DNA of 64,000 nt from CAZCGA01 sp964498075 (GTDB lineage: Bacteria; Desulfobacterota; Binatia; HRBIN30). Position 1 is the stretch's first letter, and each line of letters starts with the position of its first letter. Location of the stretch: positions 103,642-167,641 of the forward strand of contig CAZCGA010000001.1 of NCBI GenBank assembly GCA_964498075.1. The letters are read 5' to 3'. The notes beneath the pieces are model-generated. The model did no database searches, had not been told where the DNA came from, and was given only the letters and a program-made list of their open reading frames with translations. A program made the translations under genes and the position numbers. This document shows positions 36,187 through 45,853 of this stretch, piece after piece.

Positions 36187-39100
36187 TCACGCGCCGGCGC
36201 AACCGCGCAGCGCGTTGTTCACCGCCGTCAGGATCTCGGCGATGCTCACCACGCCATCGCCGTTGCTGTCCAACTCCATGCACTGGTCGAGGCGCAGCGT
36301 ACCGAGGGCGATGTTCACCGCGGTGAGGATCTCGTCGACGGTCACGCAGCCGTCTTGATTGCAGTCGCCAATGTCGGCCGGCCGCAGCTCCCCCAGCCGC
36401 GGCGCCCGCAGAAAACTCACGCGCCGCGTGATCGGCGCGCCCTGCCGTCCCGGAATCGTCAGCGTCAGCTGATGCGGTCCCGGAGGCAGCAGATCGGCCG
36501 GCACCTCGAGGCGCGGCCCGGTGCCCAGGATCCCCACCCGGTCGGACCGCCAGATGAAATCCTGGTCAGACAGCGCGCCGGCGTCGAGGTCGATGGTGTT
36601 CGCAATCAGGTTGAGCACGCTACCCAGCTCGACGATGCCGTTGTCGTCGACACCGGTGATGAAAAGCACCGGATCCTTCCGCGCGACGCGGAACGAATCA
36701 TCCGACTGGTCGGCACTCGTGTTGATGCCGTCGGATGCCAGCACGCGCACGCGTGCTTGATCGCTGCCGGGCAGCAGCGCCGCGTCCACCTCCAGGTGAT
36801 CCTCAGTGACGTCCGACGCCAGTGTCTCCCACGTCTGCCCGCCGTCGTAGCTGTACTGCACGAGGAAGAACAGCGGATCGTGATCGGCGTCGCTCGCCAT
36901 CCAGGAGATCACCTGCGTCCCACTGACCGGCCAGCTTTCACCACCGTTGGGTGCGATCACGGTGACGCTTGGACTGTGCTCGCTCACGTCGCGGGTCGCC
37001 AGCACCGTCTCGCCTTGCTTCACCACGACCCGTGCGGTCGCCGGTGCGAAGGGCAGCGTCTGGTAGAAGCGTCCGGTGTCCGGCAAGTCCGGAACGATCT
37101 GTACGTCGAAACGGCGCGCCGACAGCACTTGCTGGTTACCGTCTTGCAACTCGATGCTGTAGGCGCCGTCGCCCAGCTCGCCGGAGTCGGTGAGATCCGC
37201 CGATACGTAGAACGGTGCGAGGCTCACGGTCCCGTCCGACCCGATCTCGCCCGAGGCGGTGAGGAACCGCTCCGCCGCGTCAGCCGCGGCTTGCAGCGTC
37301 GCGGCGCCGCCGCCACCCAGCGTGAGTGCGAGCCGGAACCGGCTGAAGAGTTGCTCCCAGGTGAATGGCGACACCCAAGCGCCGCCGCCGCAGTAGCCGA
37401 AGCCCATGAAGTCGACGGTGGCGCTCGGATCGAAGACGCTCAGGGTCGTGGTGTCCAAGCCGAACTGCCCGATCGAGCCGGTGAAGTAGGGCGCGTTCGC
37501 CGCGTCGCGATACAGCGGAAAGGTTGGGAGCGGCCGATCGCCGCCGCAGGCGTGCCAGTAGCCGTTGCTTCCGCCAAAGGTTGCCTGCAGGAACCCATGG
37601 CCGACTTCCTGCGCGGGAATGCCGACGTTGATACCGGTAGGCGTCACTCCCGGTGCCGTCACCTCGAAGCTAGCGGCGCAGGGCTTGAAGGGCGGCGGGC
37701 CATCGACGGGTCCGCCCACGCCGGCTGGCGGCCCCGCGGGTGTGCCCGCCGGCACGAGGCCGTAGTACGCCGTCAGCCGCGGGATCACCGGAGGCTTGGC
37801 GTCGCGCGCCGGTACCATCAACTTGCAAACTTTGTCCTGGATCGTTCCCATGCGAACGACGTTACCCATTGCGTCGATGTACTTGAGGCTGCGCAAGCTC
37901 TGCCGCAGCGGCGACAGGAAGTCGATGCCCATGCCGCGCCCGCAGCCGTCGCGCACCGGATACATGCGCGCGAACTGTCCGCAGAACGTTTGCAGGTCGG
38001 CATTGAGCTGCGGCGCACGCCGTGGGAACCCCGCAGGATCGTAGGTGAACAGGACGGGCCGAACGGAGAGCGTCGCCGTCTCGCTGAATGGAATGTTCGC
38101 AACGGTCAGGACGTTGGCGGCATCGTCACACCCTGAGCATTCGGGCGGCCCCGACAGCGCCGGCGGGTTGACGCGCAGTTGCACGCTATCGATGCGCCCT
38201 TCACGCGTCAGCGAGTCGGGCAGCACGAAGTTCCAGCTCGAAGTGATGCTGCGGCGCTTGCGCTCCAGGGTCGGCGCGACCTCGAGCGTGCCGCCGCTGA
38301 TCACGTCATCCGCCGGATCGATCCGAGCACTGAACGCGCTGAGGGTCACCTCACCCACGGGGGCGTCGGCGCGGCGGATGACCAACTGCGCCGGCACGCC
38401 GGCCAGGGCAGCGAACGCGCCTTCGACGATCGCATACGCACGCACCACGGTGCGCTTGCCTTCCACGAGAGACGCACCGGCATACGCGATCGCCGGCAGC
38501 TCGCTATCGCTGCGGGCGACGGCTTGCTTGGCGATCCCGTCCGCCGCCCCCTTGCCCTGAATCGCTTGCGTGACCTCGAGGGCGAGCGCGTACAAGTTGA
38601 TGTCCGGCGGTGGCGCGTCGAAGCGAACCACCACTTGCGTATCGCCCACGTTGCGCGGGCACGCGCCGTCCGCGGCGCGCACCGTGATCACGTCGAAGCC
38701 GGTCGACAGACTGAGGGTAGTGATGGCGAACCGGAAGAGCCCGGAGACGTGCGAGTCGGCTAACACGTGACCCGTGATGTCGAGCGAGTACGTGAGCCCC
38801 GTGTGAATGCTTTGGACGTCGATGGTGACGCGCGACAGCACGCCGGAGTTCTCGAAGATCATCCCCGACAGCCGGGGCAAGTGCGCGCTCGAGATGCGTG
38901 TGCCGTCCAGGGGCTCGGTGATCGTCACCACCGGTTTCTCGAAATCTGGCACGCTCGGGCAGGTGGGTGTCGGCGGAACGCCCGGCGTTGGCGTGAGCGT
39001 CGGCGTCGTCGTGAGCGTGAAGGTCGCCGTGGGCGTCTGCGAGGGCACGACCGTCGTGCACTGGGCCACGTTGCTGTAGTCCGAGAACCGCCCGTCGCCG

Positions 39101-40587
39101 TGACGATGGGCGCGGACACGGTACGCGAACGTCATGCCCGCGGGCAGGATGGCATCCTGGTACGTCGCGCTGTCGGCACCCACGGTGGCGATCTCGGCCC
39201 AGGTCACGCCATCGGGAGCACGCTCGATGTGGTACTCGGATTCATCGGCGGCGTTGTCGGTCCAGTTGAGCCGCACGAACCATCCGGGTGTCAGCAGGCG
39301 TGCCTCGCAGCGCAAGTCACTCGGCGCAGTCGGAGGCGGCGCCAGCGGTGTGAGCGTCGGCGTGGCTGATGCGGTGTCCGTCGGTGTTGGCGGGAGCGTG
39401 GTGGTCGATGTCGGCGTGGTCGTCGGCGTGGGCGTTGCTGATGGGGTGCGGCTGGGCGTCGATGTTATGGTCGCCGTCGGGGTGGTCGTGGGTGTCCGTG
39501 TGCGCGTAGGGGTCGCCGTCGGGCTGGACGTCAGCGTGGACGTGCCGGTCGGCGTTCGACTCGGGGTGCGGCTCGCGGAAGCGGTACGTGTCGCAGTCGT
39601 CGTGGGTGTCGGGGTCTGCGGCGGTGTGCGCGTACGTGTGGCGGTCACGGTCGCCGTGGCGGTCGCGGAAGGGCTCCGCGTCACCGTGCGGCTCGCTGTG
39701 GACGTTCTGCTCGGCGTGCTGGTGCGGGTCGGTGTGCGGGTTGGTGTCGGCGTCGAGGTGAATGCGATGCCGTTGATGTTGAGCGTGAAGCTGCCGCTGG
39801 CCGTCTGGAATCCGTCGACGGCGACTACCACGGGCTGTTCACCGGCGAGGTTGAGCGTGAGTCGCGACTGTCTCGTCACGCCCGGTTCGATGTCGTCGTT
39901 GCACGCGAGCTCGGCGCCCTTGCACGTCGCGCTGCGCACGTACAGGAGGGTGTCGAAGCTCGAGCCAATCGTGTCGAAGGTGTACGCCCCGGTGGACGGC
40001 GCCGTATACAAGAACGCGGTATCGGGAGCGTTGTCACCGCCTTCGCCGCACAAGGCACCGCCGACCAAGAAGGATCCACACACGGTGCTGCCGCTGACTG
40101 TGGTGGAGAGCGGACGCCCAAGGTCGCGCGGGTCGTCATTCTGCGTCTGTGGGCAGTTGCCGTTGATGCGCAGGATGAACGCGCCGCTCCGTGTCTGAAA
40201 GCCGTCGACGACGACGACCGCGAGCTGGCCTTCGGTGAGGTTCACGAACACTTCCGATTGCAGCATGCTTCCCAGCTCGACGTCGTCGTTGCACGCCAGC
40301 TCGTTGCCGACGGCGTCGCGCACGTAGAGCACGGTGTCGAGCACCGACCCGCTGGTGTCGATCGTGTACTTGCCGGTGCGCGGAGGGTAGTAGAAGAACG
40401 TGGCTTCCGGCGCTTCGCCGCCGCCGCACGAACCCGCATCGCTGCTGGCGCCGCTGGTGCTGCCGGCGACGGTGGCAGAGAAGGCGCCGCTTAGTTGCTG
40501 GCAGGATTGGCTGATGGCGGGCCGGACAACCGCTCCAACTTGGAGGGTGACAGCCAGAGGAACCCCGATCCACAGGCACGCGTGCAT
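36187..40587 (-). CDS. large secreted multidomain protein with dockerin-like C-terminus
   Basis: 1466 residues from ATG 40587, with AAAGGGGCGAG upstream. A signal peptide covers about residues 1-27. Two pre-peptidase-like beta domains follow (each with SxLDTxLYVR, ELACNDDxE and AVDGFQTxSGxF), then a roughly 150-residue Thr/Pro/Ser/Arg linker, a fibronectin III-like domain (PPTAPSDLRCEARL), and a second short linker. A region around residue 990 reads IPAQEVGHGFLQATFG, like a zincin HExxH with Gln in place of the first His. Near the end are a VTVIAPNGGESWPVSG Ig-like module and two EF-hand-type dockerin repeats (GDCNQDGCVTVDEILTAVN and LDSNGDGVVSIAEILTAVN). It is exported and probably surface-bound or released. 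Confidence 0.88.
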   Translation of the reverse strand: MHACLWIGVPLAVTLQVGAVVRPAISQSCQQLSGAFSATVAGSTSGASSDAGSCGGGEAPEATFFYYPPRTGKYTIDTSGSVLDTVLYVRDAVGNELACNDDVELGSMLQSEVFVNLTEGQLAVVVVDGFQTRSGAFILRINGNCPQTQNDDPRDLGRPLSTTVSGSTVCGSFLVGGALCGEGGDNAPDTAFLYTAPSTGAYTFDTIGSSFDTLLYVRSATCKGAELACNDDIEPGVTRQSRLTLNLAGEQPVVVAVDGFQTASGSFTLNINGIAFTSTPTPTRTPTRTSTPSRTSTASRTVTRSPSATATATVTATRTRTPPQTPTPTTTATRTASASRTPSRTPTGTSTLTSSPTATPTRTRTPTTTPTATITSTPSRTPSATPTPTTTPTSTTTLPPTPTDTASATPTLTPLAPPPTAPSDLRCEARLLTPGWFVRLNWTDNAADESEYHIERAPDGVTWAEIATVGADSATYQDAILPAGMTFAYRVRAHRHGDGRFSDYSNVAQCTTVVPSQTPTATFTLTTTPTLTPTPGVPPTPTCPSVPDFEKPVVTITEPLDGTRISSAHLPRLSGMIFENSGVLSRVTIDVQSIHTGLTYSLDITGHVLADSHVSGLFRFAITTLSLSTGFDVITVRAADGACPRNVGDTQVVVRFDAPPPDINLYALALEVTQAIQGKGAADGIAKQAVARSDSELPAIAYAGASLVEGKRTVVRAYAIVEGAFAALAGVPAQLVIRRADAPVGEVTLSAFSARIDPADDVISGGTLEVAPTLERKRRSITSSWNFVLPDSLTREGRIDSVQLRVNPPALSGPPECSGCDDAANVLTVANIPFSETATLSVRPVLFTYDPAGFPRRAPQLNADLQTFCGQFARMYPVRDGCGRGMGIDFLSPLRQSLRSLKYIDAMGNVVRMGTIQDKVCKLMVPARDAKPPVIPRLTAYYGLVPAGTPAGPPAGVGGPVDGPPPFKPCAASFEVTAPGVTPTGINVGIPAQEVGHGFLQATFGGSNGYWHACGGDRPLPTFPLYRDAANAPYFTGSIGQFGLDTTTLSVFDPSATVDFMGFGYCGGGAWVSPFTWEQLFSRFRLALTLGGGGAATLQAAADAAERFLTASGEIGSDGTVSLAPFYVSADLTDSGELGDGAYSIELQDGNQQVLSARRFDVQIVPDLPDTGRFYQTLPFAPATARVVVKQGETVLATRDVSEHSPSVTVIAPNGGESWPVSGTQVISWMASDADHDPLFFLVQYSYDGGQTWETLASDVTEDHLEVDAALLPGSDQARVRVLASDGINTSADQSDDSFRVARKDPVLFITGVDDNGIVELGSVLNLIANTIDLDAGALSDQDFIWRSDRVGILGTGPRLEVPADLLPPGPHQLTLTIPGRQGAPITRRVSFLRAPRLGELRPADIGDCNQDGCVTVDEILTAVNIALGTLRLDQCMELDSNGDGVVSIAEILTAVNNALRGCAGA

Positions 40588-40601
40588 CTCGCCCCTTTGC
40601 G

Positions 40602-40621
40602 TCAGCCTGCCGCCAGGCTGA
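40602..40621 (-). promoter_or_regulatory. 5' leader hairpin of the secreted protein gene
   Basis: TCAGCCTG-CCGC-CAGGCTGA, a perfect 8-bp stem in the leader, just upstream of the Shine-Dalgarno. It may influence translation or protect the 5' end. Confidence 0.4.
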
Positions 40622-40636
40622 GCGCGTGCGGGACGA

Positions 40637-40665
40637 GTTATACTACAGACCGGCGGCAACCCCAA
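40637..40665 (-). promoter_or_regulatory. sigma-70-like promoter of the secreted protein gene
   Basis: On the minus strand TTGGGG (40665-40660), 17 bases, TATAAC (40642-40637). The start of transcription would be about 45 bases before ATG 40587. Confidence 0.55.
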
Positions 40666-40690
40666 GCCGCGAGGCGTCAATGCCCGACAG

Positions 40691-41758
40691 TTACGGCAAC
40701 TCGGTCTCGCAAAAGTCGCCGAGCAACAGCCGCAGCGTCTCGGACCTGCCGGTGTTGGCCATCACCTGAACCTTGCGGCCGAGCAGGCTGCCCATCAGGG
40801 TTTGGCGCAGGTTGCGGATGACGCAATCGTCCATGACCACACTGTCCTCGACGCGGCTGCCGATCACATGGACGCGATCACCGATGGACACGTAGGGTCC
40901 GATCTGCGCATCGACGATGCGCGCCTCCGCACCGATGATGACCGGGCCGCGGATATGGCTATTGATGACCTCGGTGCCCTCGCCGATCGACACGGTGCCT
41001 TCGAGCGTCGAGGTGGCCTCCACTTTGCCGTGCACGGTGTATGGGATCTTATCGAGCATGACGCGATTGGCCTCGAGGATGTCCTCGGGCTTTCCCGCGT
41101 CCTTCCACCAGCCGGTGACCACGTAGGGGCGTACCGTGAGGCCGCGGTCGATGAGGTTCTGAATCGCGTCGGTGATCTCGTACTCGTTGCGCCACGACGG
41201 CTTGATGCGGCGGATGGACTCGAAGATGTTCTGATCGAAGAGGTAGCCGCCGACAATCGCCAGGTTCGAGCGCGGCTCCTTGGGCTTCTCGACGAGGCGG
41301 ACAATGCGGTCGCCGTCGATCTCGGCGATGCCGAAGTGGCCCGGATCGTCCACCGCCTTCAGCATGATGACGGCGTTGGCGCCGGTCTCGCGAAAGCGGC
41401 GCATGGCGCCGGTGAGCCCCTCCGGGATGAGGTTGTCGCCCAGATACATCACGAACGGCTCCGCGCCGATGAACGACTCGGCGCACTGTGCGGCGTGTGC
41501 CAGGCCGCACGGTTGCGGCTGCTCGATGTAGGTGACCCGCGCGCCCCAGCGCTGCCCGTCGTCAACGGCGTTCTGAATCACGCTGCGGCTCTCCTTGCTG
41601 ACGATGACACCGATGTCCCGCGCGCCAACTTCGACGAGGCTTTCAATGCCGAAGAAGAGCACCGGCTTGTTGGCCACCGGTATGAGGTGCTTGGCGGTGC
41701 TGAACGTCAGCGGACGCAACCGGGTCCCCAAACCGGCACACAAGACAATGGCCTTCAT
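40691..41758 (-). CDS. sugar-1-phosphate nucleotidyltransferase, long form
   Basis: 355 residues, ATG 41758. The N-terminal nucleotidyltransferase domain (about 1-240) carries KAIVLCAGLGTRLRPLTF, with the activator and phosphate site, then FVMYLGDNL, and VEKPKEP. The C-terminal part has left-handed beta-helix hexapeptide repeats (VSIGEGTEVINSHIRGPVII, AQIGPYVSIGDRV). This is the layout of the long glucose-1-phosphate thymidylyltransferases, which make dTDP-glucose. The exact sugar and nucleotide are inferred. No other dTDP-rhamnose gene is in the window. Confidence 0.9.
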   Translation of the reverse strand: MKAIVLCAGLGTRLRPLTFSTAKHLIPVANKPVLFFGIESLVEVGARDIGVIVSKESRSVIQNAVDDGQRWGARVTYIEQPQPCGLAHAAQCAESFIGAEPFVMYLGDNLIPEGLTGAMRRFRETGANAVIMLKAVDDPGHFGIAEIDGDRIVRLVEKPKEPRSNLAIVGGYLFDQNIFESIRRIKPSWRNEYEITDAIQNLIDRGLTVRPYVVTGWWKDAGKPEDILEANRVMLDKIPYTVHGKVEATSTLEGTVSIGEGTEVINSHIRGPVIIGAEARIVDAQIGPYVSIGDRVHVIGSRVEDSVVMDDCVIRNLRQTLMGSLLGRKVQVMANTGRSETLRLLLGDFCETELP

Positions 41759-41901
41759 CGCAAGCCGAACTACCTAGTACATTTGTGCGGTTCGGTCCAT
41801 TGCTTGGCGGGAGGGGGACACGATGTGCGAGTAGTAGATCCGCCGCGCATCTCGACTGCCTGAATTCAGAAAGTACCGTCCGGCAAGATGGGGTGCGGCT
41901 C

Positions 41902-44900
41902 TCAGGAGCAAAGGTGATCGAAGCAGATCAACCGCAGATCCTCGCGACGCAGCTTGAGCACGCCGCCGCCGCGGCTCTCAGTGGCGCTGCCGAACCGTTC
42001 TGCGAGATCTACGACCGCTCCAACCAACGAACCGATATTGCGATCTCGCTGGAACTCTCGATACGCCTCCCGCAGCTGCTTGACCACGACCGATGGAGCT
42101 GGCTTGCTGAGAAACCGAACGGCAGCAAGAGCGTCCTGACGCTTCACCTCCGGCCGGTTCATGTAGCTCTGGATCGTAGACGCCAGCGTCTGCTGTAACG
42201 GGTCCACCGTCTTCGGAGCCTCTCCGAGCGCCTGCTGCTCTTGGTGCGATCGCATGATGTCGTCGATGACCTTCTCTTGCGCGGCAAAGACATCGTAGTC
42301 ACCGACGACCCTCGGCGTGTCGCGCTCGCAGGCGATGAGATTCGCGATGATGTACCGGTTGTCGACGATCCGCCCATCGGCGAGATCGTAGTACTTCCAG
42401 AAGTGCAACTTCCCTTCGCCCTCTGGTACCGGCGACTGGAAGTAGAAGAACAGGCCCTTGGCGCGCGGCTTCATCAGTCCGGAGTGAATCCCATCGGGGA
42501 GGTTGTCCAACTGCTCCCGACCTTCGCTGCCCAGCACAGCCCGCAGCGTCTGCAGCAGGAACTCGTTGCTGGCCAGCTCGGTAAACTGCTCTTCCTCTTC
42601 GATCACCGACCCATCCTCGTCGCGGATGCGGCGAAGGGTGTTGAAGTTGCGGGGATGCACCACTTCGCCGAGCACGCTGGCGTCTAGGAAACCAGCACGG
42701 TCGATGTCGGCGATCTTCTGCGCCAGGCGTTGCACGAGCCGCAGCAGACGCTCCAAGCCCTCCTCGGGAAACATGTTGTGGACGTAGAGGGTATCGAAAT
42801 CGGTGCCGATCCGATCGATGCGGCCCGCGCGTTGGACCATTCGTGTCGGGTTCCAGTGGAGATCGTAATTGATGAGGTGCGCACAGTCCTGGAGGTTCTG
42901 TCCCTCCGAAAGCACGTCGGTCGAGATCAAGATGCCGATCTCCTTCTCGGTGCCGGCAACTTCTGGCCGCTTGTTTGCGCGCGGCGCAAATGCCTCGACG
43001 ATGTTCCGTCGCTCTTTGGCGTCCGCGCCGCTATCCATGCGGCGGATGATCGGGTTGCCGATCCGAGTGCGGAACTCCTTTCCCACATCACCAGCAAGCT
43101 CGCGGAAGAGGTACCGGGCCGTGTCCTTGTAGTAGGTGAAGACGAGCACCTTCTGACCAGCAAGACGGCCCTCCAGCAGTGCCTTGAGCGCTTGCAGCTT
43201 GGCGTCCTTGTTTGGCCTGATGTCCCGTACGCGGTGCCAGATCTCGGTCAGAACCTCGATGTCATGCTGGACGGCGTCGTGCAGCTTCCGGAGGTCGAAC
43301 TGCGCCGGGTCCACCGGCTCCAACGCGGCCAGAAACTCCTTCGCTTCTTCGGCTTCGTCAAGGTCCTCGGCGAGTGACGACGGGGTTGCGTCGTCCTCCT
43401 CATCCTCGCGAGCGACGTATCGGGCGAGCCGGTGGAAGTCCGTGCTGCGCACGAGCTGCCCACCGAGCAGGTACGACTCGAAGGTCTTCGAGAATTGCAG
43501 TGCGCGCCGCACGCTGATCCGGAAGGCATCCACGCTCGATTCGAAGCGTTTGAGGTAACGCGACTTGAAGATCCCGACAAGCGCCTCCTGACGGCCGGCT
43601 TCGAAATCGTCTTTCGGGATGTCCTGCTTCTTGAAGGCTTCCAGGTTGTACGGAGCCAAGCGGAGGCTGTCGATGCCGGCGACGATCTGCTCGTAGATGC
43701 CGCCATACGTAGCTTCGAGGTCGTAGCGTTCCGTCTTGAGCTGCCGGTCGGGGAAGCGGATCTTCTCGCCACGGATCGTGGCGTCCGGATAGGCTCGGCG
43801 GATGAAGGGGCGGGTTCGCCGGATGACGACTTCCTCCAGGAGGTTGAACAGCGCGACGACCGAGTTGCCGCTCCGTGATTCGCGGCGTGCATTCAGGAAG
43901 TATCGATGAAGGTCACCGATACCCGCCGCAGCAAAGTAGCCCCTATCGCCGCGGGTGAACAGGGCGAGCTGGTTGTACAGGTCGAAGAGATCGTTGTTGA
44001 TCGGGGTCGCCGTCAGCAGGATGACCTTCTTGCGGCCTCCATCGCGCCCTCGGCCACCGTTGAGGGCCATGATCCGTTCGAGATTCTCGTAGCGTTGCGC
44101 GTTGCGGTTGCGGAAGTTGTGTGACTCGTCGATCAAGATGAGGTCGACGTCGCCGCAACGATCGACCGGGAAGTCCTGTTGGCCGAGCTCTTCCTGCGAG
44201 ACGATTGCGGCCGGTATCGTGGCATCCTGCAACTCCGTCTCCCACATCGGTCGCAGCGATGCGGGGCACACGACCAACGCCTGCTGCCGCATGTGGTAGG
44301 CGAAGTCTTCCAACAGCTTCTTGCCGATCCAGGTTTTGCCGAGCCCAACCGAATCGGCGATCATCACGCCGTCGTAGCGCGCCAGAATCTTGCGTGCCTT
44401 CTTCACCGCGTCTTCCTGGAACTCAGCGAGGTCGACAGCTGAGCGTCCGGCAAGCTGCGGGTCGGCATCGAGGTCATCCTTGAAGTACTCGAACAGCGCC
44501 TTCAGGTAGACCTCGTACGGCGTGTACTCGTGGGCCCCGAACTTCGACGCGTCGAGTAGCTCGATCAAGTCTGACTTGAAGTCGCGCGACGCCTGCCATT
44601 GGTGCTCGAACCATTCGTCGAGCTCGGCAATCGCGCGGGCGCCGACGCTGGACTTGAGGCGCTGGCGCTCTTCGAAGTCGAACCGTTGTTCGCGACCCAC
44701 GGGCGCGTCCGCGCTGACGGGCGGCGCTTCAAGATCGTCGAGCACCTCCTCCCTTGCCAGACGTGCCTTGTGCGTGAGGTTCAGCTCCTTGTTGGTCGTC
44801 AGCCCCGGACCGGTGAAGTTGCTGGAGCCGACGATCCCCGCCACCGGCTGGAAGCGGTCCCACCCGAACGCGGGTGAGTCGTTGTAGAACAGGTAGCACT

Positions 44901-45270
44901 TGGCATGTAGAAAGCCTTCCTGGTATAGCCGCACGCCGACCTGCTCCTTCTTGAGGAAGCGGGTCAGATCTTCGATCAACCGCAGGGTAGTTTCCGAGAA
45001 CGGCTCGCGCTCTAGGTCGCCGCGCAGGCGTGCGGCGAGCGCCCGCGCATCGGGACGCAGGCCGATCTGCTCGCCGGTGTGCGGCTCGGCACCCAGGAGC
45101 AGGCGGAAGTTCCCGAGTGCGTCGAGATCGTTCCTCAGCATGCCGAATGCAGCTACGGTGAAGTAGGCCGTCGCGATGTCGAGGGACTTCCCCGCGTGCT
45201 CGGCAAGCAGATCGCGCAGCACATCGGCCAGGCGATACGTTTGGTTGTCGATGACGTAGGGGATCTTCAT
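41902..45270 (-). CDS. PLD-like/SNF2-type helicase of a putative defense or restriction system
   Basis: 1122 residues, ATG 45270. The N-terminal 170 residues are phospholipase D-like, with one HxK motif in FLHAKCYLFYND and GSSNFTGPGL. Then comes a superfamily 2, SNF2/HepA-type motor: Walker A in ADSVGLGKTWIGKKL (near residue 308), DESHNFRNR (near 381), LLTATPINND, VLVFTYYKDTARYL, ISTDVLSEGQNLQDC and QRAGRIDRIG. The C-terminal 250 residues are unassigned. Such helicases often sit beside large Eco57I- or PglX-like methyltransferases in phage-restriction loci, as here. The normal Asp of the HKD motif is not in its usual place, so nuclease activity is doubtful. Confidence 0.88.
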   Translation of the reverse strand: MKIPYVIDNQTYRLADVLRDLLAEHAGKSLDIATAYFTVAAFGMLRNDLDALGNFRLLLGAEPHTGEQIGLRPDARALAARLRGDLEREPFSETTLRLIEDLTRFLKKEQVGVRLYQEGFLHAKCYLFYNDSPAFGWDRFQPVAGIVGSSNFTGPGLTTNKELNLTHKARLAREEVLDDLEAPPVSADAPVGREQRFDFEERQRLKSSVGARAIAELDEWFEHQWQASRDFKSDLIELLDASKFGAHEYTPYEVYLKALFEYFKDDLDADPQLAGRSAVDLAEFQEDAVKKARKILARYDGVMIADSVGLGKTWIGKKLLEDFAYHMRQQALVVCPASLRPMWETELQDATIPAAIVSQEELGQQDFPVDRCGDVDLILIDESHNFRNRNAQRYENLERIMALNGGRGRDGGRKKVILLTATPINNDLFDLYNQLALFTRGDRGYFAAAGIGDLHRYFLNARRESRSGNSVVALFNLLEEVVIRRTRPFIRRAYPDATIRGEKIRFPDRQLKTERYDLEATYGGIYEQIVAGIDSLRLAPYNLEAFKKQDIPKDDFEAGRQEALVGIFKSRYLKRFESSVDAFRISVRRALQFSKTFESYLLGGQLVRSTDFHRLARYVAREDEEDDATPSSLAEDLDEAEEAKEFLAALEPVDPAQFDLRKLHDAVQHDIEVLTEIWHRVRDIRPNKDAKLQALKALLEGRLAGQKVLVFTYYKDTARYLFRELAGDVGKEFRTRIGNPIIRRMDSGADAKERRNIVEAFAPRANKRPEVAGTEKEIGILISTDVLSEGQNLQDCAHLINYDLHWNPTRMVQRAGRIDRIGTDFDTLYVHNMFPEEGLERLLRLVQRLAQKIADIDRAGFLDASVLGEVVHPRNFNTLRRIRDEDGSVIEEEEQFTELASNEFLLQTLRAVLGSEGREQLDNLPDGIHSGLMKPRAKGLFFYFQSPVPEGEGKLHFWKYYDLADGRIVDNRYIIANLIACERDTPRVVGDYDVFAAQEKVIDDIMRSHQEQQALGEAPKTVDPLQQTLASTIQSYMNRPEVKRQDALAAVRFLSKPAPSVVVKQLREAYREFQRDRNIGSLVGAVVDLAERFGSATESRGGGVLKLRREDLRLICFDHLCS

Positions 45271-45607
45271 CGCAGGCGCTCTTCGGCAGCACGCGTGAAC
45301 GCCAGAGCCCAGTCGGCGTACCGACGCGGCCCCATTTGCGTATGCATACAGCCGCTGGAGTATGCCGGTAGAAGTTTGGCGTGTGCAAGGGCGGTGAACC
45401 TACTCACGATGCTCAAGGACGAGCCGTCCGCTCCCTCCCAGAGTGGGCGTGTTGGACAGTAATGCACGCCGGAGCATCCCGTTCGGGAGGCTCCGGCCGC
45501 CTCGTTGCACAGCGCGAGCGCTCGTCAGTCAACATGACTCGACTGCCCGGTTGTTGTCTTTTCATATATCCGTGATAGGTAGGTATAGTTGTACGTGACC
45601 ATTCCTC
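45271..45607. other. 337-base intergenic region with a hairpin at 45469-45496
   Basis: Upstream of the helicase on one strand and of the small membrane protein on the other. CCGGAGC-AT-CCC-GTTC-GGG-AG-GCTCCGG forms a 10-bp stem with an internal mismatch. An AT-rich stretch (45551-45590, ending TATAGT at 45584-45589) is the likely promoter area for the plus-strand gene, but no good -35 is seen. No other gene. Confidence 0.5.
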
Positions 45608-45811
45608 ATGAACAAGAAGACGGTTCCGGAGATGCTCGGGGAATTTTGCCGCGAGGCAGCAGTGCTCGTTCTCATCTTCGCCTTGCTGGACAAGATGATC
45701 TCGCCCGATGGGCTCACCGTGTCGTGGGCCTCGAGCGTATGCGCAGGCAGCGCCGCGTTGTTGGCGCTCGGAGTCTTCATTGAACGCGCGCGACCTATTG
45801 AAGTCGAGTGA
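45608..45811 (+). CDS. small two-helix membrane protein
   Basis: 67 residues from ATG 45608. Two hydrophobic segments (AAVLVLIFALLDKMI and SAALLALGVFIERA) flank a short polar loop; the start is basic and acidic, and the end is ERARPIEVE. There is no Shine-Dalgarno of note. Similar tiny proteins are common and unstudied. It lies in the plus-strand group that ends with the SIR2-like gene, so a membrane-linked effector or accessory role is possible; that is speculation. Confidence 0.55.
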   Translation: MNKKTVPEMLGEFCREAAVLVLIFALLDKMISPDGLTVSWASSVCAGSAALLALGVFIERARPIEVE

Positions 45812-45815
45812 AGGG

Positions 45816-45844
45816 TTGGCAACTGGCGGGTGCGCGAGTATAGT
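45816..45844 (+). promoter_or_regulatory. sigma-70 promoter ahead of the second small membrane protein and the SIR2-like gene
   Basis: TTGGCA (45816-45821), exactly 17 bases, TATAGT (45839-45844): one of the best promoter matches in the window. Transcription should begin near 45851, just before ATG 45854. Confidence 0.65.
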
Positions 45845-45853
45845 TCGGTCGTC

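Noticed and set aside
35812..38136. 774-codon open frame on the plus strand
   Set aside because: It is antisense to the UPF0182/DUF1232 and secreted protein genes, rich in His, Arg and Gln, without any domain; a GC-bias shadow.
39340..39765. Highly repetitive stretch that could be taken for a CRISPR-like or tandem-repeat array
   Set aside because: It lies in frame within the secreted protein and encodes a Thr/Pro/Ser/Arg linker; the repeats have no constant unit or spacer length.
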